From Cuniculiplasma sp. (lineage in GTDB: Archaea > Thermoplasmatota > Thermoplasmata > Thermoplasmatales > Thermoplasmataceae): a stretch of 5,143 nt of DNA. Position numbers and translations under genes: made by a program. The DNA lies in contig JAGDXN010000023.1 of assembly GCA_023256455.1 (NCBI GenBank), positions 6,774 to 11,916 of the forward strand, written 5' to 3'. The notes beneath the pieces were generated by a model. That model ran no database searches. It worked only from the letters and a program-made list of their open reading frames with translations, and was not told where the DNA came from. Positions 1-5,143 of this stretch are shown one piece after another (the first letter of the stretch is position 1; each line of letters starts with the position of its first letter).

Positions 1-2778
1 AATGAAGAGGTCTGAAGCGTTGTACCCGTAATGCACAGATAGGCCATTATTTCCGGCACTTCTGTACACATAGGATCCATTCCATGGATTGTTATTATTG
101 ACTGAAAATCCCTTCAGGTTGAAAATTGCAGTTGTATTATACAGTGAACCATCTATTTGAGGATCAATCAATTTTTTGCCTCCGGAAACCTGTGGCTTCA
201 GTGATGGCGTCCAGTTTCCCTTAAGGTATGGAGTTTCTTTAATATGCAACACGTTTAAGGCATTTCTCATATCTTCCCTTATCTCGTGCATGAACACGAT
301 ATCGTTCTGCGCATAGAGATTCTGGTCTCCGGGGTCAAAGGAAAAATATATGTCCGAGCCTTCGGCAGCAAGAATTGAAAACCATGCTTCGTCATACCTG
401 TCCTGAAGTGTTTTTGTATTCCATTCCCCTATGAAGGGGTAATTGAAGGAATTCTCATACTGGCTCAGGTTTATGGGCTCATATAGATGATGGGAAATTC
501 CGAAATTAACCACGAGTTTTCTCACTATGGAAAGTTGCTGCCATGATTGGTCCTGTGTTGGATGCCCTGCCCACTGTGTCAAATATGGTGATACTGATCC
601 AGCATATCCTTGATAGTTCCAGGAACCTGTTGGAAGATAAGTCAGGTTTCCTTCAGTTCTGTTCTCCTTCAAATATTCATTCATGTTCACTGTTCTTATC
701 CAGGATGAATTTTTGCTCAGTGCAGAATAAAGATCCTGCAAAAATGGAACAGCATCCTCTGGAAAGGGAGACATGAACATCCAGTTTTCTCCATCTATTG
801 CCACCGTTACCAGTGTATTTCTGTGATCCTTTGAGGGAACAGTATTGTATATATTCTTCAGGTACGAGATGAAGTCACGTACAGGCGCCTGGCTCCCCTG
901 AGATGAGGCGATATCCCCATAGTTAAAAGCCCAGTTGTTGGAAAGTGTTGAATCCCTGAAGACGATGGTTTCAGTTCCATTCTTCGTTTGTATCCTGTAT
1001 GGTTTATAGAGCTGCTCATAATATGATGCAGTTCCAGGTGTTGCATTTAATTTTCCCGAAAGGGAAAGAACTGCCTGATCTGTTGATGTCCATTTTACAC
1101 CATTTCCAGCGAGGAATGGAACTATGGCATTGGAAACTGCCTGCTCTGGTGTCCACTGGCCTGATGGATAATATCCAAAGTTTTTGTAAAAAATGTCTCT
1201 ACCCACATTCAATTGGGCATTAACGTCATTGCCCCAGACGCCTTTGGTTATATTCGCACCATTTTGATCTGTCCAGTTATTCTGTAAGAGAAGGGGGAGA
1301 ATGGGATGATCAAAGGGTGTAGTCATCAGTTCCACGTTCCCATTTTTATGATCCTTCAAAAACGTTTTTATTACAAGATTTGCTTCATAGGGATAGTAGG
1401 ATATAATTTTGCCTATCTCTGAAATGGAAAAGGATGTCTGGTTGTATAAATTTAACAGACTGGGATCCATGTATCTGTATCCAAGCTGGCCTGAAATTAT
1501 GGGATAACTGACAGACCACAGGAAGAATTCAACCACAGCATCTTTTAATTCCTTAAGAGATAAATTTTTCCTGCTTTCGTATATCCTCAAAAGATTGGAA
1601 TATTCCTTTCCGGCCGGTGTTGCCGAACTGTATACCCACGAAGGCGAATTGAAAGCCAGATCGTTTTGAAGTACTGACCTTACGGTTGTATTATTATAAT
1701 AGTACCTGCCAACAAAGGTTTTTAGAAATGTATCCCCAAAATGGCTCATCTCATAATATACTGTGTTGTTCCACTGGCTTTCCGGTATGAATGCTGCCTT
1801 TATGTAACTGTTATTGTAGTTTCCATCCCTTATGGCATCAATCTGCAATAAGAGAGAACCGGAAAGGGAATAGGTTACATTCACATCATGATATTTCTTT
1901 ATTATCAGTGCCTGTTCAGCATATTCCTCAAGGTGCACGTCTGTCCATGGAAGAAGCCAGTAACTGTACGATATGGGCGAATAGAGTGGTTGATGGTCAT
2001 TGTATATTATATCCAGGTTTATGGGCGGTGGAGGAAGAGGCCTCTCCCTGTTCAAACTCAATGTCAGTGTATTATTAATATTGAAATTTGTGTATAGATT
2101 TCCACTGTTGTAATGCCCCTCCTGATCAAAGGGTATGCCTGTGCCAACCCATGATCCACTTCCCCCTATGATAAATGCTGAGAGTTGAAAATTCAATAAG
2201 CCATAGGAGTTCCCGAATATGGATTTTAATGGAATTGAAATTTCTATGGAACTGGAAGTGAAATATGTGCTTATGGGCTGTGGTGTCCCGTATGAAGAGA
2301 TGTTATCTGAAGAAAGTTTGCTCTGGATTGAATATGCCTGTGATGGCTGACCGGCAAAATCGGCAAAGAAATAATTGACGGGTGAATTGAATGTTATGCT
2401 TCTTTGCCATACATTCATTGTGCCGAAATTATATGTGCCCATTCCTGAGTCCGTATCATTGCCGATAAAAACAACAAAACCGTTACCCTGGAATGTAGCG
2501 TTGAAACCCAGAAACAGGCAAGTGGAATTATATGCTGCAAAAAAGGATTGAATATTGTTATCAGGACCCCAGGGTGAAGGATTATCATTAACATATAAGG
2601 GCGAAATATGATTGAAATTTTCCAGAATTGAACCGTTGAACATAACTGCAGGTTCATAAGTTAATGGAAGTGCACCGGAATTTGTTGAGGGAGATGCGTA
2701 TGAATCGATTGTTGAAAATGCAGTTACAACAAACAGCAGGCTTATGGCCATAACTATAACTTTTGAAAAACTTTTCAT
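1..2778 (-). CDS. Secreted GH57 glycoside hydrolase (amylopullulanase/alpha-amylase type), C-terminus cut by the window edge
   Basis: An exported enzyme that probably hydrolyses alpha-1,4 (possibly also alpha-1,6) glucosidic bonds in starch- or glycogen-like polymers. The frame is open from ATG at 2778 to base 1 (926 residues) with no stop. Residues 1-28 form a signal peptide: Lys2 and Lys6, a hydrophobic core at about 7-22, and a probable cut after SYA. Residues ~45-240 are a beta-rich module resembling DOMON/carbohydrate-binding domains (YNSTCLFLGFNAT, then GNDTDSGMGTYNF). A proline linker (247-252) leads to the GH57 domain, ~253-850. GH57 motifs are visible in order: HQP at 262-264; GNVELMTTPFDHPILPLL at 480-497; SGQWTPEQA at 539-547, with Glu545 the expected nucleophile; AIDGENW at 660-666, with Asp662 the expected acid/base; and AAEGSD at 804-809. 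Both catalytic residues are present. Residues from ~873 begin another domain, perhaps a second glucan-binding module. It lies 53 bases behind the MalG-type permease. The GH57 call is firm; exact specificity is inferred. Confidence 0.93.
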   Translation of the reverse strand, partial: MKSFSKVIVMAISLLFVVTAFSTIDSYASPSTNSGALPLTYEPAVMFNGSILENFNHISPLYVNDNPSPWGPDNNIQSFFAAYNSTCLFLGFNATFQGNGFVVFIGNDTDSGMGTYNFGTMNVWQRSITFNSPVNYFFADFAGQPSQAYSIQSKLSSDNISSYGTPQPISTYFTSSSIEISIPLKSIFGNSYGLLNFQLSAFIIGGSGSWVGTGIPFDQEGHYNSGNLYTNFNINNTLTLSLNRERPLPPPPINLDIIYNDHQPLYSPISYSYWLLPWTDVHLEEYAEQALIIKKYHDVNVTYSLSGSLLLQIDAIRDGNYNNSYIKAAFIPESQWNNTVYYEMSHFGDTFLKTFVGRYYYNNTTVRSVLQNDLAFNSPSWVYSSATPAGKEYSNLLRIYESRKNLSLKELKDAVVEFFLWSVSYPIISGQLGYRYMDPSLLNLYNQTSFSISEIGKIISYYPYEANLVIKTFLKDHKNGNVELMTTPFDHPILPLLLQNNWTDQNGANITKGVWGNDVNAQLNVGRDIFYKNFGYYPSGQWTPEQAVSNAIVPFLAGNGVKWTSTDQAVLSLSGKLNATPGTASYYEQLYKPYRIQTKNGTETIVFRDSTLSNNWAFNYGDIASSQGSQAPVRDFISYLKNIYNTVPSKDHRNTLVTVAIDGENWMFMSPFPEDAVPFLQDLYSALSKNSSWIRTVNMNEYLKENRTEGNLTYLPTGSWNYQGYAGSVSPYLTQWAGHPTQDQSWQQLSIVRKLVVNFGISHHLYEPINLSQYENSFNYPFIGEWNTKTLQDRYDEAWFSILAAEGSDIYFSFDPGDQNLYAQNDIVFMHEIREDMRNALNVLHIKETPYLKGNWTPSLKPQVSGGKKLIDPQIDGSLYNTTAIFNLKGFSVNNNNPWNGSYVYRSAGNNGLSVHYGYNASDLFI

Positions 2779-2790
2779 AAAAAAATAAAA
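2779..2790 (-). terminator. T-rich tract after the permease operon (T4-A-T7), directly before the GH57 start
   Basis: The minus strand carries T4-A-T7 ending at the base before the GH57 ATG and starting 42 bases past the stop of the MalG-type gene. Archaeal RNA polymerase terminates at oligo-T runs without needing a hairpin, and no convincing hairpin is seen here. The tract could end the permease transcript just before a new one begins. It could also simply be the easily melted DNA between the TATA box and the start site. Confidence 0.4.
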
Positions 2791-2800
2791 GATTAAAGGT

Positions 2801-2808
2801 TATTTAAA
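2801..2808 (-). promoter_or_regulatory. Archaeal TATA box (TTTAAATA) for the GH57 gene
   Basis: On the minus strand TTTAAATA is centred about 26 bases upstream of the A of the GH57 start codon at 2778. Archaeal transcription usually starts 22-27 bases downstream of the TATA centre, so the predicted start falls at or next to the ATG. An A-rich stretch (TAAAAA) just upstream could act as the BRE. No Shine-Dalgarno sequence precedes this ATG, which agrees with a leaderless mRNA. The start site is inferred, not measured. Confidence 0.65.
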
Positions 2809-2831
2809 TTTTTACTACTGTCTATGGTATA

Positions 2832-3749
2832 TCACTTATATGTGGAAAGGCTGAACCCTGAAACCAGATATTTCTGGAAGACGAAGAACACAATGAATAT
2901 GGGTATTCCCATTAGAACTGCAAAGGCTGAGTAAACACCATAATTCACAGTAATGGTTCCCTGTGAGATGTAATACATTCCGATAGCCATGGTATATTTT
3001 CCGGGACTGGTAAGGAACTGGCCTGCAAGGGCATAGTCAGTGTAAGGCCCCATGAATGCTATGATAAGTGAAAATATGATTACCGGTTTTGCCATAGGTA
3101 TAAGAATTCTGAAAAGTGCACCCCTTCTGCTAAGGCCATCCATCTGAGCAGCCTCCTCGTAATCCTTTGGTATATTATCCACATAAGTCTTTATGAGATA
3201 TGTGGCGTATATGAGAGAGAAGGCTGAATATGGGATAATTAAACCTATAAATGTGTTCAGAAGATGCAATTCTGCAAACATGAAATAGAATGGAATTACA
3301 AGCATTGTGAATGGGAACAGCGTCAGGATAAGGAGTGTGTAAAGAAGGGCATGCTTTGCAGGTATTCTGAATCTTGAGAAGGCAAGGCCTGAAATTATTG
3401 CCAGTCCAAGGCCAATGAGTGTGGAAGTGGTTGTAAGAAATAGTGTGTTTCTCAACCATAGCAAAAAGGGATGCCGAAATATAATGCTGTAATAGTTGTA
3501 CAGAGAGGCTTTGGCTGTGGGAAGAAGATCTCTCAGGGTTGCGTCCCCAAGTGAACCTATGGGGTTTAATGATGTGATGAAAACGTAATATATGGGAAAG
3601 ATTGCAAATAGGGAAAAGAGGATTAATACAATATGGGAAACAATTCTTTTCACAAGTCTTATCCTCTTGTAATAATTATTCTTCTTAAACATCTCGTAGT
3701 TTTCCTGTTTGTATCCGATCTCATTTTTATTCATTTCTACCGACTGCAT
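2832..3749 (-). CDS. ABC sugar transporter permease, MalG type
   Basis: One of two membrane subunits of a sugar-importing ABC transporter of the carbohydrate uptake CUT1 class (MalG/UgpE-like, binding-protein-dependent permease fold). The protein has 305 residues, close to the usual MalG length. Six membrane segments are visible at about 36-60, 102-124, 134-158, 165-187, 222-242 and 270-291, after a polar N-terminal tail of ~30 residues. The cytoplasmic EAA loop that docks on the ATPase is intact: EEAAQMDG at 198-205, then ILIP at 215-218. The start at 3749 is chosen because a strong Shine-Dalgarno sequence ends 4 bases before it; the next ATG, at residue 6, has no such site. The gene follows the MalF-type gene by 9 bases and must pair with it. 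The malto-oligosaccharide substrate is inferred from the MalE-like binding protein and the adjacent GH57 enzyme. Confidence 0.95.
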   Translation of the reverse strand: MQSVEMNKNEIGYKQENYEMFKKNNYYKRIRLVKRIVSHIVLILFSLFAIFPIYYVFITSLNPIGSLGDATLRDLLPTAKASLYNYYSIIFRHPFLLWLRNTLFLTTTSTLIGLGLAIISGLAFSRFRIPAKHALLYTLLILTLFPFTMLVIPFYFMFAELHLLNTFIGLIIPYSAFSLIYATYLIKTYVDNIPKDYEEAAQMDGLSRRGALFRILIPMAKPVIIFSLIIAFMGPYTDYALAGQFLTSPGKYTMAIGMYYISQGTITVNYGVYSAFAVLMGIPIFIVFFVFQKYLVSGFSLSTYK

Positions 3750-3753
3750 GTTT

Positions 3754-3761
3754 TCACCTCA
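3754..3761 (-). promoter_or_regulatory. Shine-Dalgarno site of the MalG-type gene, fused to the MalF-type stop codon
   Basis: The minus strand reads TGAGGTGA, where the first TGA is the stop codon of the MalF-type gene. GAGGTGA is complementary to the typical archaeal 16S rRNA 3' end, and AAAC separates it from the MalG-type ATG. A ribosome finishing MalF therefore sits on the next ribosome-binding site. This suggests translational coupling and equal yield of the two permease subunits. Confidence 0.85.
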
Positions 3762-4718
3762 GTACACCACCTGCATCATCTTGGAATAATGATTTGCGAT
3801 GATGACAAATACCAGCAAGATGAGAATTGAAAAGACTGAGTACGCAGCTGCAAGAGAGAAGTTGCTATAGCTGAATGCCTCGAGATAGGAATATGTAATT
3901 AAAATCTGTGTTGATATCCCAGGACCTCCGCTTGTTAGAAGGAACGGTACATAAAAGTTATTCCACGTAAATATGAATCCAAATATTGTAACAAAGGCTA
4001 TCTGCCTTCTCAATAGAGGAAGAGTTACGCCTGTAAGCGTTCTAAATGAGCCATAACCATCCATTTCTGCAGCCTCATACAGTTCTGAAGGTATACTTTG
4101 AACTGCTGATGTATAAACGAATGTGTAGTATGGAAAAGAAAGCCAGAAATTAACAATTATAAGTGATAACATTGCATACTTTGGAGAGGTTAGCCATGCT
4201 ATGGACTTGAATCCAAAAACATTGATAATTTCATTTACAACTCCACCATTATATGCAAGCATATTGGACCATACTAAAATTGTAATGAATGCCGGGAATG
4301 CCCATGGAAATAAAAACATAGACCTGTAAAGGAATTTTCCTCTTAATCCTCTCTGATTCATTATTAAGGCGAGAATAAATCCAGCAGGTACCATAAGGGC
4401 AGTACTTCCAAAACTCCACACCAGTGTATTTTCTATAATTGTATACAGATTGGATGTACTCAAAACATAGGCATAGTTTGAAAAGCCTACCAAGGCAAAA
4501 TGATAGAAATGAGTTACATTAAAGTTCGTGAATGATATGTATATGGTATACGCAATTGGATAAAAGTTCAGAAGAGCCAGGACTATGAGAACTGGAAGTA
4601 TGTATATCACAGATTTCCATTCATATTTTTTGTAAATTTTGCTATTGGTTATCTTGATAACTATTGGATTAGCTTTTATTTTATTCACTAAATTAAATGA
4701 TTTAATACCTTGCTCCAT
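3759..4718 (-). CDS. ABC sugar transporter permease, MalF type
   Basis: The second membrane subunit of the CUT1 sugar importer (MalF/UgpA-like), paired with the MalG-type protein to form the translocation pore. The protein has 319 residues. Six membrane segments are visible at about 36-64, 95-120, 127-151, 181-203, 239-260 and 287-308. This is the compact six-helix form: it lacks the extra N-terminal helices and the large P2 periplasmic loop of E. coli MalF (about 514 residues), as is usual in archaeal and Gram-positive homologues. The EAA loop is intact (EAAEMDG at 215-221, LP at 233-234). The MalF-family signature FYVPFLLTSGGP at 255-266 distinguishes it from the MalG type. The ATG at 4718 is supported by an AGGTGA site 6 bases upstream. 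It lies 41 bases after the binding-protein gene and 9 bases before its partner, and probably shares their transcript. Confidence 0.95.
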   Translation of the reverse strand: MEQGIKSFNLVNKIKANPIVIKITNSKIYKKYEWKSVIYILPVLIVLALLNFYPIAYTIYISFTNFNVTHFYHFALVGFSNYAYVLSTSNLYTIIENTLVWSFGSTALMVPAGFILALIMNQRGLRGKFLYRSMFLFPWAFPAFITILVWSNMLAYNGGVVNEIINVFGFKSIAWLTSPKYAMLSLIIVNFWLSFPYYTFVYTSAVQSIPSELYEAAEMDGYGSFRTLTGVTLPLLRRQIAFVTIFGFIFTWNNFYVPFLLTSGGPGISTQILITYSYLEAFSYSNFSLAAAYSVFSILILLVFVIIANHYSKMMQVVY

Positions 4719-4724
4719 AATTTT

Positions 4725-4730
4725 TCACCT
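4725..4730 (-). promoter_or_regulatory. Shine-Dalgarno site of the MalF-type gene (AGGTGA)
   Basis: AGGTGA on the minus strand lies 6 bases before the ATG at 4718 and follows the T-rich tract. It fixes the start codon and shows the gene is translated from an mRNA with a leader, as expected for an internal operon gene. Confidence 0.8.
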
Positions 4731-4734
4731 GATT

Positions 4735-4758
4735 AAAAATTAAAAAAAATAAAAAAAA
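4735..4758 (-). terminator. T-rich intergenic tract (T8-A-T8-AA-T5) after the binding-protein gene
   Basis: The tract starts one base past the TAA stop of the binding protein. It runs through two T8 blocks and a T5 block on the minus strand, ending just before the MalF-type Shine-Dalgarno site. Oligo-T runs are the main intrinsic terminator of archaeal RNA polymerase. No obvious TATA box for a new transcript is seen in the 41-base gap. Partial termination here is therefore plausible: abundant binding protein and fewer permease transcripts, a ratio often seen in ABC importer operons. Confidence 0.55.
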
Positions 4759-4759
4759 T

Positions 4760-5143
4760 TTATTGTTTTGGTTTGTTCTTTTTGCTGTTGATGTAGGCAA
4801 AGGAAGCTACCGCAGCGACAAGTATCACAACTATGGCGGCTATTATTTCATAGTCCTCTGTTGTAAATCCTGTTGGTTTAGCATTGAGCTGGTTGATCTC
4901 GTTGAGAACTGCGTGCTGGAATGCGTTCATCGTAGAGGAAACATTGTTAGTTCCGTTGTCGTACAGGTTGCCAACATATGTATGGAAGTTTGGCCAGTAA
5001 TAGTTCATATTGACGAAGCTTGGCTGTATCTGTGTATGTGCTTCCTGTGCAATCCATCCCTGCGCAAGGGGATCAACTGCTGTGTCATTCTTCACGAAAT
5101 TTCCAGCACTGATCAATGATGGGAAATCTCCTGCCTTGAGGAA
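4760..5143 (-). CDS. C-terminal part of a MalE-type extracellular sugar-binding protein with a C-terminal membrane anchor (5' end outside the window)
   Basis: Only the last 127 residues are in the window; the frame is open to base 5143. A TTG at 5116-5114 is an internal Leu codon, not a start. Residues 1-85 match the C-terminal lobe pattern of maltose/oligosaccharide-binding proteins: an FPSLISA...FVKND stretch, a run of helices, then QIQPSFVNMNYYWPNF (38-53), which parallels the MalE segment with prolines followed by Met and Trp. A linker at ~86-97 leads to one membrane helix (~98-118) and a basic end (KKNKPKQ). The binding lobes would thus sit outside the cell, tethered by the C-terminus, as in several archaeal solute-binding proteins that lack a lipoprotein signal. 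It would deliver sugar to the MalF/MalG-type pair encoded next. Three N-glycosylation sequons (NDT, NGT, NVS) fit an exposed protein. Substrate is inferred from family and context. Confidence 0.85.
   Translation of the reverse strand, partial: FLKAGDFPSLISAGNFVKNDTAVDPLAQGWIAQEAHTQIQPSFVNMNYYWPNFHTYVGNLYDNGTNNVSSTMNAFQHAVLNEINQLNAKPTGFTTEDYEIIAAIVVILVAAVASFAYINSKKNKPKQ

Noticed and set aside
543..2097. Several plus-strand open frames of 69-95 codons (543-776, 999-1223, 1791-2078, 1888-2097)
   Set aside because: They lie antisense to the GH57 coding frame, whose motifs run through the same bases. They have low-complexity or Cys/His-rich compositions, no recognisable domain and no convincing ribosome-binding site.
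2415..2657. Minus-strand open frame of 80 codons, and a similar one at 858-1046
   Set aside because: Same strand but a different frame inside the GH57 gene; the GH57 frame carries the conserved protein sequence, so these are shadows.
2779..2831. A small RNA or riboswitch in the GH57 upstream gap
   Set aside because: The gap is only 53 bases, AT-rich, with no stable stem visible; promoter and terminator elements account for it.
3175..3459. Minus-strand open frame of 94 codons inside the MalG-type gene
   Set aside because: Out-of-frame shadow of the permease, with His/Ser-rich composition and no domain.
3633..3830. Plus-strand open frame of 65 codons across the MalF/MalG junction
   Set aside because: Antisense to the junction of two clear permease genes, with no supporting start signal.
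5114..5116. TTG as a start codon for a 118-residue protein
   Set aside because: The same frame continues open to the window edge with sequence typical of a solute-binding protein, so this TTG encodes an internal leucine.
4763..5119. Plus-strand open frame of 118 codons opposite the binding protein
   Set aside because: It mirrors the binding-protein frame. The minus-strand product has a MalE-like C-terminal lobe and membrane anchor, while the plus-strand product is Cys-rich with no family pattern.

Overview
The window looks archaeal, most likely from a Thermoplasmatales-type acidophile. The grounds are AT-rich DNA, frequent ATA and AGA/AGG codons, a TTTAAATA box placed for a leaderless transcript, T-rich intergenic tracts, GGTGA-type Shine-Dalgarno sites on internal operon genes, a solute-binding protein anchored by its C-terminus, and extracellular proteins dense in N-glycosylation sequons. 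The genus cannot be fixed from this sequence.

All four genes lie on the minus strand, so they read from the right edge to the left. In transcription order they are: the 3' end of a MalE-type sugar-binding protein (5143-4760, 5' end outside the window); a MalF-type permease (4718-3759); a MalG-type permease (3749-2832); and a secreted glycoside hydrolase family 57 (GH57) enzyme of the amylopullulanase/alpha-amylase type (2778 to beyond base 1, with its C-terminus outside the window). The intergenic gaps are 41, 9 and 53 bases. There is no gene-free stretch longer than 53 bases, and no RNA gene, mobile element or CRISPR array was seen.

Together the genes read as an alpha-glucan foraging module. 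The GH57 enzyme is exported and probably cuts starch-, glycogen- or pullulan-like polymers outside the cell. The membrane-tethered binding protein captures the released malto-oligosaccharides, and the MalF/MalG pair imports them. The ATPase that must power the transporter is not in the window. The ABC genes look like one operon with a possible partial terminator after the binding protein. The GH57 gene appears to have its own promoter and to be translated from a leaderless mRNA. The substrate assignment is inferred from family and neighbourhood, not proven.
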